Assembly: GCA_900491605.1 (NCBI GenBank)
Contig: UESW01001674.1
Span: 62,001-126,000, forward strand
DNA: 64,000 bases
Source of the DNA: Calamus simplicifolius
Lineage: Eukaryota; Streptophyta; Magnoliopsida; Arecales; Arecaceae
Direction of reading: 5' to 3'
Shown here: positions 9,326 to 21,040 of the stretch, piece after piece
Numbering within the stretch: the stretch's first letter is position 1
How the letters are laid out: each line of letters begins with the position of its first letter
Notes under the pieces: generated by a model
Databases searched by the model: none
What the model saw: only the letters and a program-made list of their open reading frames with translations
What the model was told of the DNA's origin: nothing
Translations under genes and position numbers: made by a program

Positions 9326-11660
9326 TGTTGGGTTCCGGTCATGCAGCGGAAGGCTAGATTTTAAAAAAAAATTTAACCTTGAAACCCTAATCAACCGAAA
9401 CCTTAGACCCAAGACCCCTTGATTATAATAATTAATTAGTCATGAAATGTAACATATATGTAGAGAAAAATACCTTAGTAATTGGTGAAGAAAGAAGGAA
9501 GCTGGTTATCTAATCTTTTCCACTAGGTGCCCAAGTGTTCGCCCTCCAATGGTGATCCACACAAGAATTGGATCAAAGATATGCTTACGAACTTGACTTA
9601 AACCTCTTTTTGGCTTCTTGACTTCTTGGCTTGGCTCTTAGAACCCCTTTTACCCTTTTCTTAAGCCTAATAAAACTTGTATAGGCTAAAGAAAGAGTTG
9701 TCCTAAATTGACAAAGGCTTGTAGAAGGGGAGAGGGAGAGAGAAGACTCTGGTCTTAGCAAGGATTACAAAAAATTATCTGATGCTATCCCATATATGCA
9801 ACCCATTTAAATAGTGAATGGGGAGACATCAAATGAAGGGATACAACCCATTCCATCCTTCTGAAAGGATATAAATTTTTAAATTCATTTCAATTTGAAT
9901 CAAGGGACACATCGTTATAATTTTCTGCACCTTTCTTCCTACACGCGCCACACCTGATGGGATGCTTTTGGCATCCCATCTTAAATCAGATAGCCTCTGA
10001 TTTTGCCATGTGTCAAGATAAGGTTCTCCATGTTTATATGGACTCTTAAATCCCCAAAAGATACGCCTTCTAGTGTCTTAAATCAGAAGGACTTTTAGAC
10101 GCCTCTTGAAAATTCTGCACGCGCATAATTTTCCTTTCGAGAGTCCCATGTCTCTTGGACTCTATTAATTCAATCTTATCCAATACAATAACATCTAGAT
10201 AAGGTTCTACACGTTCAATGGACCTATAAATCCCAAAAAAAAAAAAAAATACGCCTCCTAGTACCTTAAATCAGAAGGACTCTTAGGTGCCTCTTGAAAA
10301 TTCTGCATGCGCATAGTTTCGCTTCCGAGAGTCCTATATTTCTTGGACTCTATTAATTCAACCTTATCCAATTCAATAAATGGTTGATCAGGTCAGAGGT
10401 TATCCCAAATTAATTCTAAAATCAATTTTAATTAAGTTGGTTCAAATCAATTTCGACCCAAATTGGAGCGATAGTTAACCACATGTGCTAGCATGCTGAG
10501 TGGATAACAAATTGATTTAATTAATCTTATTAAATTGATTCTTTGACCAATTCCCTTATGTGTGTGACCCATTGGGTTCCTCATCTATCCAGCAGTAGGT
10601 CTAGGTTTAAGTCGATTTAGTTCGATTAGAAACTGACTAACCGAATTAGATCAAATCGTGCTAATCCTAGTTGCCAATTTGAACCATCTTTCAAATTGAC
10701 TCATGAATTAAATAAATTTAATTCATGAAAACCTACAAGACATGATTGACATCTAGCAATGTATCATGCCTACCTAGAAGATGAGAAATTTAATGGAATT
10801 ACCAAAATACCTTTCAGTGGTAAGTTACTATGCAATTCAATCCTTCGATCTTTCTTTATCTCGAATAAGTGATGGGTATGGAAAAATGTCAAACCCTAAC
10901 ATTTTATTCATTTGAATCTCAAATCAATAATAAAGACACGACCAATGAAAAATTAGAAACCTATTCTAATTTCATTTTGCTTTGATCAAAGACTTCTTGA
11001 GTCATCATATGATGAGATTACATGGGATTACTATTCCTCTTACTAGGAATGATCGATTCCTTGTTGACCTACTCATAACCTTCATACACAATCCTTCATA
11101 TCCATGAACACCCGTACATGACTTAGCCATGAATGAGTATGAACTAAAATAGATTCATGTGCATAAGATTCTATGGTAATCTCAGGTCTAAGGATCACTT
11201 GCACAACTCCCACTAAGAGAACTATCTTTTGACAAGTAAGTAAGATCTCCATAAGATGTTCTCAACGTGGATCAATTCAGTGAACTCATACCCTAATGAG
11301 CACCCATATCCTTGTATTAGTGTTTCTACACAAGTGGTTGTGGGACCAACAACCCTCTTCATTGAGCATACATAGAATGTGCCAGTCTTACCGGTTTCAT
11401 CGATCCCCGACTCGATGATCCTTCGACTGGGAACATTTTAGATTAGAGTTTTTAGGAACTTAGGTCTCATCGTTATAAACTTCATCATAACCCTAATTCC
11501 ATTGCCCTAACCTTATGGGGTTCATCATAATCTTAATAAATAAAAGACACAACATATGATGAATCGAAAAACTGTCTTTTAATTGATAAAATATCATACA
11601 TGAGTTGGAAGAAATTAAAAATGCACTTACATGATTGGCTTTTAGGGCATTACTCTTTCA
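9326..11660 (-). repeat. 3' LTR of Copia-A
   Basis: Starts TGTTGGGTTCCGGTC and ends ATTACTCTTTCA on the plus strand, 2335 bp. Adjacent on the right is a purine tract (minus strand GTGCAAGTGGAAGAT), the polypurine tract expected before a 3' LTR. Copia-A reads on the minus strand, so this is its 3' end. It contains no coding region. The minus-strand start TGAAAGAGTAATGCCC and the following AAAGCCAATC are familiar from long copia LTRs. The other LTR is not in the window. The five bases GATTA before 9326 are the candidate target duplication. Confidence 0.7.
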
Positions 11661-11676
11661 ATCTTCCACTTGCACT
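11661..11676 (-). other. Polypurine tract of Copia-A
   Basis: On the minus strand this reads GTGCAAGTGGAAGAT immediately before the LTR, the usual plus-strand primer position. It supports the LTR boundary at 11660. Confidence 0.65.
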
Positions 11677-11839
11677 AAAGCCAATCGCCTTTGTATTTAA
11701 TTCCCATACAATCCAAATGACGATCAAACTGCTGTTGAGGAAGGGCCTTAGTGAATGGGTCTACTATATTGTTCTTTGTGTCAACTCGTTCTATAACAAT
11801 ATCTTGTCTTTCAATGATCTCTCGAATGAGATGGAAGCG

Positions 11840-13310
11840 TCTTAGGATGTGCTTGGATTTTTATGAGACCTTGGTTCCTTAGCTTGTGCAACAGCTCCAA
11901 TGTTATCACAATAAAGTGGCACCGGTTGTTGAATCACTGGAACAACACCTAACTCTGTAATGAACTTCTTCATCTAGACAGCTTCCTTAGCGGCTTCACT
12001 AGCAGCAATGTATTCTGCCTCATTAACTGAGTCAGCTACAGTTTGCTGCTTAGTACTTCTCCAACTGACTGTACCACCATATAGAGTAAAAACATACCCT
12101 GATATGGATTTACTATCATCCGGATCTGATTAAAAACTGGAGTCAGTATAGCCTTCCAATTTTAAATCTGATCCTCCATATATAAGAAAAATATCCTTAG
12201 TTCTTCTTAGGTACTTAAGAATATTTTTTACAGCTTTCCAATGATCTTCCCTTGGATCGGCTTGAAACCTGCTCACCATGCCTAAGGCATAAGCAACATC
12301 AGGCCTGGTACAAAACATGGCATACAGTATTGACCCTACAGCTGAAACATAAGAAATCTTGTTCATTCTTTGTCTCTCTTCAGGTAACTTAGGAGACATC
12401 TTCTTAGAGAGATGTATGCTTTGACTCATAGGCAAGTAACCTCTTTTACTTTCCTCCATATTGAATCTTTTCAACACTAAGTTAATGTATCTAGATTGAG
12501 ATAAGCCAAGCATCCTCTTAGATCTATCTCTATAGATCTTTATACCCAGTATACAGGATGCTTCTCCCAAATCTTTTATGAAAAACTATTTAGATAGCCA
12601 AGTTTTGACTGATTGTAGCATTGGGATATCATTTCTAATTATAAGTATGTCATCGACAAATAAAATTAAGAAGACTATGACACTCCCACTTGTTTTCTTA
12701 TACACACATGGTTCATCTATATTTTTGATGAAACCAAACTCTTTGATTGTTTCATCAAAGCGAATGTTCCAACTCTTCGATACTTGCTTTAATCCATAAA
12801 TGGATTTCTTAAGCTTGCATACTTGGTGCGGTCTCCTACTTGATACAAACCCTTTTGGCTGTGACTTATAGACTTCCTCCTCAAAATATCTATTGAGGAA
12901 GGCAGTCTTTACATCCATCTGCCAGATTTCATAGTCATAGTATGCTTCTATAGCAAGTAATATCCGAATGGATGTGAGCATAGCTACTGGTGAAAAGGTT
13001 TCATCATAGTCAATACCATGTTTTTGCCTGAAACCTTTTGCCACTAGCCTAGCATTTTAACTTTCTACTTGGCCATCTGCTCCAATCTTCTTCTTGAAGA
13101 CCCATTTGCACCCTATTGGCTTTACTCCCACAAGTGGGTCAACCAAAGTCCAAATCTGGTTGGTATATATGGAGTCCATTTCAGATTTTATAGCATCAAG
13201 CCTTCTGTCAGAGTCCTTACTCTCGATAGCTTCTGTATAGGTCAAGAGATCATCATCCTGAATAATATTGGCTTCATTGTCATCTCCAATAACAAAGCCA
13301 TATCTGAGAG
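11840..13310 (-). pseudogene. Copia-A pol: reverse transcriptase and RNase H
   Basis: Ty1-copia polyprotein fragment, minus strand. From 13310 downwards it has the pre-RT region (PIGCKWVFKKK), then the reverse transcriptase with MDVKTAFLN, SIYGLKQ and the catalytic LFVDDILI. RNase H follows, with GYTDSSF, a VSWRSTKQQ-type block and NEAEYIAASEAAKEA. The RT would copy element RNA into DNA and RNase H would degrade the RNA template, in cytoplasmic particles. The three segments 13310-13057, 13044-12586 and 12570-12130 share one frame, broken by in-frame stops at 13054-13056 (TAA) and 12583-12585 (TAG), so the copy is dead but little diverged. At 13310 it is interrupted by CACTA-2; the integrase resumes at 25211. 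Confidence 0.9.
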
Positions 13311-13329
13311 CACTACAAGAAAGTGTGGC

Positions 13330-14205
13330 ATTTGTGGCGAACCTATTATAGCGAAATATTTTCATCGTTATAGGATACCTTATAACGGCGAAATAAAAAT
13401 TAAATTTGTCATAATAATTATTTATTACGGTGAAATAAATTTTTGCCGTAATAAAAAGACTTATTACGACGAAATTAGAAATTCATCGTAATAAGTCAAC
13501 ATTTCATTTTACGAGTTTTTTTTAATTTTTTCTATCTTTATATTACGGCGAAAAATTATTTCGCCGTAATATAAAGACTTATTACGACGAAATTAGACAT
13601 TCGTCGTAATAGGTCAACATTTCATTTTACGAGTTTTTTTTTTAATTTTTCTATCTTTTTATTACGGCAAAATTATTTTTCGCCGTAATAAAAATACTTA
13701 TTACAACGAAATTAAAATTTCGTTGTAATAAGACAACATTTCATTTTATGATTTTTTTTTAATTTTTTCTATCTTTATATTACGGTGAAAAATTATTTCG
13801 CCGTAATATAAAGACTTATTACGACGAAATTAGAAATTCGTCGTAATAAGTCAACATTTCATTTTACGAGTTTTTTTTTAATTTTTTCTATCTTTATATT
13901 ACGGTGAAAAATTATTTCGCCGTAATATAAAGACTTATTACGACGAAATTATACATTCATCGTAATAGGTCAACATTTCATTTTACAAGTTTTTTTTTTA
14001 ATTTTTCTATCTTTTTATTACGGCGAAATAATATTTCTCCGTAATAAAAAGACTTATTACGACGAAATTAAAATTTCATCGTAATAAGACAACATTTCAT
14101 TTTATGAGTTTTTTTTTAATTTTTTTATCTTTTATTGCGGCGAAATTATTTTTTCGCCGTAATAAAAATACTTATTACGACAAATTAAAATTTCATCGTA
14201 ATAAG
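13330..14205. repeat. 118-119-bp subterminal tandem array of CACTA-2
   Basis: About seven units. Starts of the GACTTATTACGACGAAATTA word fall at 13458, 13576, 13695, 13813, 13932, 14051 and 14169. Each unit has an internal inverted pair, ATTACGGCGAAAAATTATTTC with CGCCGTAAT, and an AT-rich TTCATTTTACGAG segment. The TTACGGCGAA word recurs in the 3' array (24640-25200), as expected for transposase binding sites at both ends. Confidence 0.9.
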
Positions 14206-14213
14206 TCAACACT

Positions 14214-14480
14214 TTGCCCCCTTTTCTGCTGATGCCCACTCTCTCCTATGAGCGCCTACCCATTCACGAAACCCTAACCCTCATTCATTCGCCGACCCCC
14301 CCTGCGAGTTCCTCTCCTCCGCCACACCCCGGAACTAGGGGAAAAGGCGTCGACCCCCGCGAGCTCCTCTCCACCCCGCCACACCCCGGACGCCGGAACC
14401 AGGGGAGAAGTCGCCGACCCCCGTGAGCTCCTCTCCGCTGCCACACCCCAGACGCAGGAACCAGAGGAGAAGGAATTAAG
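14214..14480 (+). repeat. GC-rich leader block of CACTA-2 with three ~62-bp repeats
   Basis: C-rich sequence immediately inside the AT-rich array. Three copies of CGAGCTCCTCTCC, CCACACCCCGGA and ACCAGGGGAGAAG occur near 14300, 14355 and 14418. The base composition contrasts strongly with the rest of CACTA-2 and looks like a plant gene 5' leader. It may be a captured host promoter or first exon, or the element's own transcription start region. No protein family is recognisable in any frame. Confidence 0.55.
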
Positions 14481-17360
14481 CTGGTCAAATTCTTGCTCGA
14501 TTGTTTTGAGAGAACTAAGGTCAAATTCTTGCTCGATTGTTTGCCATCTCCTATTCCTATGCTATGTCATAATGTGTTTCATTCTATCATGTTATATAAT
14601 CTGTCCGGTGTACTTGTCCGAGTTCAAGGATGGCTAGGCCATTTTGAGTTGTTCTGTTTTAAGTACAAGAAAAAAAATTAAGCACTGAAAGCAGGACAAG
14701 GACAGGAATCTGCTAGCTATAATGCATGGCTTAGGTTCATTTTAGTAGACGTGAATACGAGAAGGATGAACTTTGAAGGGAGACTAATCAACAATGCACC
14801 ACCTCGTATGGAGAATGGAGAACGCATTCTGGTTCAAATGAGATTCTGATGTAATCCATGCAGCGCTATCATGCTATCATCCTTTATGGATTATAAGTTC
14901 AGTTTGGACAGAAGATCCTCCATTAGATAACACTTATTCTCTAAATTATAGGTTGCCCATTGTTTTTCATATATATATATTTGTCTAAATTTTATCAAGC
15001 ACATCTAGGTAATCAATGCCAACATTTGCTTAGTAATTTAATAGGGATAGAGATATCTAGGGTGCAGTCCAATCAGCTTGCTACATTCTAGTGTGGGTTA
15101 CTTTATGTAGGGGAACATAATTTTTCTGTTTGAGTTTAAAAGATGGATAATTAAAAGATCTTCAGTTAATTTGACTTGCCAGTTTTAGACAGATTAAATG
15201 TCATATATGGTGGAACTTAGAGTAAGAGACGTTCGATTAGCTAGGGAGCCAAATACATACTCTTATCAAACTGCATTTAGAAAGAATTCCACCCAAGAAG
15301 TGTTTTTATTCATCTTTTATTTCAGAACTAAGAAAGGTGAAAGTCTAGCTTAATATCCGGATGGATTGAGCCCAATCTTTCCTATCAATATAAAAGACTT
15401 CATCAAATTTATAAATTATCATTCTTGTTTGCATGTTTCGAGTGGTGCATAAAATTAGTCATTGGACAGGCATGTATGATCCAGTAATGCTTGTGTTATC
15501 ACCACATGTATTCATGATGGTTCATGCTGTTGCAATGGTGTACCAAAAGACATTGGCCCTCTATTGGAATACATCTCGTTTTCTTCTCAACTTCCAGTTA
15601 GTTTTTAGTCCTTATCCTTCAAAAATCTCCTACATAATTCCAAATTTAAATCCACCCAGTTAGTTTTAGCATGATGCTCAGAAAATCTGAAGAGAAATGT
15701 CATCAAATGAAAGGCATAACGAGTGCCAACAAATTTAAAATAGCAGACATTACCATGAATCTCTCTTTATCTGAACAAGATACGGAATCAAATGATGTAT
15801 ATCTCATAGCATAGCAGAAACAAGATATTAAACAATGCCAATTCTGAAAGCAAAAACTTTACAATTCTTAATGGAAAGCAAAACCAGCAGCAAGAATCAA
15901 TTGAGCAATATTATAACACAATATATATTGTGGAAGAAAAATCACAAGGAAAGCTTGAAACCTCTCCAGGAGCACAGTGTGGACAAGCCAGAAGATATGA
16001 TTTAACTTATCTTCTGGATTGAGTCTTTGGTTGATTATCAAGATATCTTAAAATGATACTGTTAGCACCTATCGTGTTGTTGACTCTTAATTGATGATTT
16101 AACTTCAACAAGATATGATTTATCTTCTGGATTGAGTCTTTGGTTGATTGTCAAGATAGATTAAAATGATACAGTACTGCATCATCACTGTATATGAGTA
16201 TACGAAGAAGTGCCCAAAACAAATACTTTCTTGCTTAAGTGCTAACTCAACCTTCTTTCTTTGGCTGCTTGGATCACTTCATTTGCCTATTTCTTTGCTA
16301 CTCAGATTTAATAGTCAATTTGCTATTGTTGTTTTTTGGTATTAGCAACTGCAAATTACTTTCAGCTGGTAGCTAACTTTTTCTTTTTTGACTCAGATTT
16401 AATAGTCAAACAAAATACTTAACTATGCCATGACAATAATGGATGCAAGAACTTTTGTGGAATGTGAAATCCTATTGCTTCTTGAGTTGGGGTGAATATT
16501 AAATGCAATCTCTATTTAATGTGTAACTTTTTTTTTTGATAAAATGTGATGGGAATTGAAATGTAAAGAATAATGGGTCATACAAATTTTGAACACAGTT
16601 TGGGATTAAGCTTTGTTGTTGTTGTCGTTATTATTATAAGTTTTGAACACAGAATCAACCAGCCTCACCTATTCTATAAGAGAGTGACTCGAGTTTGTTT
16701 TTATATCTTATAAGCCATATTTACTTGAGTCACTTACTCCTGTGCTTTCTTGTATATTTTGTTATTTACTTGAGTCATTAATTATGTTTAATTAGCTGTG
16801 TAAAGTTCTACTTAATTATTTTTTTAGGATCATATCAACTGGCATGTCAAAGCCACATTGGCTGCTGTAGTGGCTATTATCCGGAGGTCGGTGGGGGTCC
16901 ATTCCATTAAAGGACAGCAGCTATATCATCCCTCGGTTCAATGTAAGTTTCATTCGTAATTTGAGTATATATGTCAATGTTCTTCTAGAAGGGTCGATGC
17001 TTTGATGGTATATATTGCTAGATGGAGTGTAGAAAGGTCTAGGAAAAATCTGGGTGCCCCCTTTTGTTTGTTGTGCAGGGGAGGGGATTGGATTCCAAAG
17101 AATCAAATGGAGCAATGAAAACTTACAATCAGCTTAGTGAATTGCCCTCACATTGTAGGGCTTTTCAATGAGAGTAAGAAGGGAATAAATGTAGGAGAGA
17201 GGGGATTTGTTAAATTGCTATGTTTTTATGCCTTTGATTTTAAGAAAATTCAGCATACTTACTGTTTGGATTCATGATGTTATAGTAGGACAATTCACTG
17301 AATAAAAAAAGGAAAATTTTATCACTAACATAACCTTGCAACAAACAGCTGTTGTACGTC
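14481..17360. other. CACTA-2 5' non-coding region
   Basis: Nearly 2.9 kb between the leader block and the transposase. No protein motif is recognisable. A direct duplication (ATCTTCTGGATTGAGTCTTTGGTTGATT) occurs near 16010 and 16125, about 110 bases apart. The region may be the transposase 5' leader with introns, or captured sequence. I cannot say more. Confidence 0.5.
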
Positions 17361-20300
17361 ACCAACGATGCCGATTGATAAGAGTTGGATACATAAGAAA
17401 CAAATTGTCCAGAATATGATGCCGGTATTAAGAAGTTCATAGAAAAGGCAAGGCTTCATGTTAATGAAGAAGGGAAGATACGTTGTCCTTGTGTGCGGTG
17501 TTATAATGGCAAATGGCATAAGCCTGATTTAGTTAAATTACACTGTATGTTAAAGGGTTTCTCGAAGACGTATCAGACGTGGTATTTTCATGGAGAACAG
17601 TTTGGAAGCAATGTCTCAGATGAAAATGAGAATGAAGATGATGACCCAGAAAGGGAACAAGATGAGATGGTCGAAGCATTGCAGGACATCGCTGGCCCAA
17701 GTGGTGCTCACACTGAGGTTGGCAATGATGATGACAATCGATGATGTCTGACCATGAAAGGACCGATCACAGTAAGAAATTGGATGATCTTTTCAATGAG
17801 GTGGAATCCGAGCTTTATCCTGGATGTGAAAAGTTTTCTTCTTTGACATTCTTAGTGAAGTTAATGCACATTAAGGTCCTCAATCGGTGGACAAATAAGT
17901 CTTTCAATATGTTGCTTGAACTATTAAAAGAGGCATTTCCGAATGGTACTAGAATACCATCTTCGCACTATCAGGCCAAAAAGAAGATGAATGAGTTGGG
18001 TTTAGGCTACGAGAACATACATGTATGCAAGCATGATTGTGCTATCTTTTGGAAGGAGAATGCCTATTTAGAAAAATGTCCGGTATGCAACGAGCCTAGG
18101 TACCAAGTGGTTAAAGACAAAGGTAAGAAGATACCTTATAAAGTTATGCGGTATTTTCCACTCACACCTCGTTTGAAACGTCTATATGCCTCAAGATATA
18201 CAGCTGAAGATATGAGGTGGCACTATGATAAGCGACCGATCACAGATGGGGTGTTACGGCATCCAGCAGATGGAGAAGCATGGAAAGATTTTGATCAAAA
18301 GTATCCTAATTTTGCCAGTGAACCAAGAAATGTAAGGTTAGGTCTTGCTACAGACGGATTCAATCCATTTGGGAACATGAGTAATGCATACAGTATGTGG
18401 CCCGTCATTTTAGTACCTTATAACTTGCCTCCATGGAAATATATGAAAGAGACATTCTTTATGATGTCGTTGCTTATCCCCGGTCCTAAATCTCCAGGAA
18501 GGGATATGGATATATTTTTAAGGCCAATAGTGGATGAACTTAAACATTTATGGACCGAAGGTGTTGATGTATATGATGCATCTACCAAAGAGAGTTTTCG
18601 GATGCACGTAGCTGTTTTATGGACTATAAATGATTTTTAGCATACTCGTTATTATCTGGTTGGAGCACAAAGGGTTATAAGGCATGTCCAGTTTGTAATG
18701 AGCAAACCTCATCCAAAAAGCTGAAAGACAAGATTTGCTATATGGGACATCGCCGTTACTTGCCTATTTATCACAAGTGGCGAAATAGTAGACTCCATGA
18801 TGGAAGTAGAGAGCATGGAGTCAAACCAAAAATGTTGACCGGAGAAGAAATTTTAATGCAATTACAACACATAGCTGCTGAACAGTCCGGAAAGCATCCA
18901 AACAATAAACATCGAAAGCGAAAGCGTGCACCAAATGAGTTGAATTGGTATAAGAAGAGCATTTTCTTCGAGTTGGAGTATTGGTCATCATTAAAATTGA
19001 GACATAACTTAGATGTAATGCATATTGAGAAGAATATATGTGACAATGTCGTGGGAACTTTATTAAGCATCGAAGGTAAGACAAAAGACACATATAAAGC
19101 AAGAGAGGACCTGGCTTCAATGGGGATCCGAAAAGAGTTGTGGTTACAAACTCAAGGTAATAGAGTTTATAAGCCTCCTGCATCTTACACCTTAACATTA
19201 GATGAAAGAAGACAATTCTGTAAGTGGCTAAAATCTGTGAAGGTGCCCGATGGATATTCTTCCAATATTTCAAGGTGCGTAAATGAAGGTGATGGAAAGA
19301 TATCCGGCTTGAAGACACATGATTGTCATGTACTACTTCAAAGATTGTTACCTATTGGCATTCAACCATTCTTGCAGAAACATGAGAGTAGTACTTTAAT
19401 TGAGCTTTCTAATTTCTTCCAACAACTTTGTTCAAGGACATTGTATGTTAGGGATTTGGAGTTGTTACAAGAGCAGATTGTGGTGATCTTATGTAAGCTT
19501 GAACGAATTTTCCCACCAGCATTTTTTGACGTTATGGTGCACTTATCAATTCATTTGCCTTACGAGGCCTTACTTGCCGGACCTGTTCAAAGTAGATGGA
19601 TGTATCCTTTTGAAAGGGCACTTGGTACGTATAAACAATACGTACGTAATAAGGCTCGTCCGGAAGGTTCAATTGCAGAAGCTTATGTTGTCAACGAGTC
19701 TCTAACATTTTGTTCAATGTATCTTCGAGGCATAGAAACAAAATTCAATCGTCCGGAACGAAATTTTGATTCGGATAGCCATTTGGACAAGCAATTAAAT
19801 ATATTTGCAACTCGTTGGCGGCCTCTTGGAAAAGGAAGAATGGTGCATTTAGATGATAAAACTTTAAAACAAGTACATTGGTACCTCATCAATAATTGTC
19901 CAGAGGTGCAACCATTTCTCAAGTAAGTATACTTGTAAAATTATTTCTTCATATCATGCAATTTTCTATAGTGCTCATTAGCGTAATGTTCTCTATAGCC
20001 AACACATTGATCAGCTAAATCCAACTGGACCGGAACAACTGGACCAATTACAAAAGGAAAGATTTTTGGAGTGGTTTAAAAATGAAGTAAGCCCGTAAAT
20101 TCATTTATATTGTCAATTAATATATCATGTCTTTATTTCAAATGACGTTGATGTTTGGTTTATCCAGATGTTAAATAAGCATTTTGCTGGGGCATCTGAA
20201 GCTACTGATGAGCTTTATTCATTGGCTATTGGTCCCGACAGTCGTGTGTTCTCGTATACTGGCTGTGTGGTGAACGGCGTTAAATTTATCACTGTTACTC

Positions 20301-20949
20301 GGGATGTCGGCCATAAAACACAGAATAGTGGCATTTGTGTTCCCTCTACTCATCTAGGAGAAGAAATTACCTTTTATGGTATATTATTAGAGGTCCTTGA
20401 ATTTCATTTTGTTAAAGGTTGTAAGGCGATAATGTTCAAGTGCAAATGGTTTGAAACTGAACCAAAGCACAGGAGAATGCAACAACATTATAATATTACA
20501 AGTATAAATATAAGTTCGGAATGGTACAAACATGAGCCATTCATTTTAGCATCACAAGCTGAAAAGGTTTTCTACTTGGATGATTTGAAGAACAATTCTA
20601 ATTGGAAAGTGGTATACAAGGTTAGTCATCGTCATTTGTGGGATATTCCAAAAAAGATGATGATGTTCAGGAAGAAGTATATCAAGAAGATGATTCAGCA
20701 GCCCTTCGATTCACATGTGAGCAACCTAACATGGACTTAATAACATCTCGGCGTACGGACACTGATGCTGAAATAGTTGCAACTCAAGAAAACATTAGAG
20801 GTCATAGTGATGTCGGTCAAGAAGACTTTATATGCGAAGATGTTGAGGAGGACGACACACTAGCTGATTATGACAGTGAGGGATCTATACATAGTTCTGA
20901 TATGGAGGATGATGAAGAAAATGAGCATATTAGTGATGACAGTGATTAA
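17361..20949 (+). pseudogene. CACTA-2 TNP2-like transposase, frameshifted
   Basis: Transposase of CACTA-2. The transposase-associated N-terminus starts MPIDKSWIHKK at 17361, with IRCPCVRCYNG. The TNP2 core at 17741-18640 has RLGLATDGFNPFG and NLPPWKYMKE; it continues at 18742-19922 with LDVMHIEKNICDN, TKDTYKAR and a DUF4218-like end. Small exons follow: 19999-20086 (GT donor at 20087), then 20168-20949 with a DUF4216-like domain and a very acidic tail. Introns 19923-19998 and 20087-20167 are clean GT-AG, and the joins stay in frame. At least four one-base breaks (about 17400, 17740, 18638 and 20650) disable it. At 18638 GATTTTTAGC lacks one T relative to the frame, creating a stop. It needs functional transposase from elsewhere to move. 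Confidence 0.9.
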
Positions 20950-21040
20950 TTTGGTAGCATTCATTTTTTTTTTACTTATTATAACTATATGTTCTTATAC
21001 TTTCTTATTTGTTAATTCTAGTTTGTATGTTTGTTTGCAG

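Noticed and set aside
13330..14205. CRISPR-like regular repeats
   Set aside because: The copies are directly tandem with no unique spacers, are imperfect, and lie at a transposon end in a plant genome with no cas genes.
14271..14290. Telomere-like CCCTAACCCTCA
   Set aside because: Only two imperfect copies inside a transposon leader; not an array.
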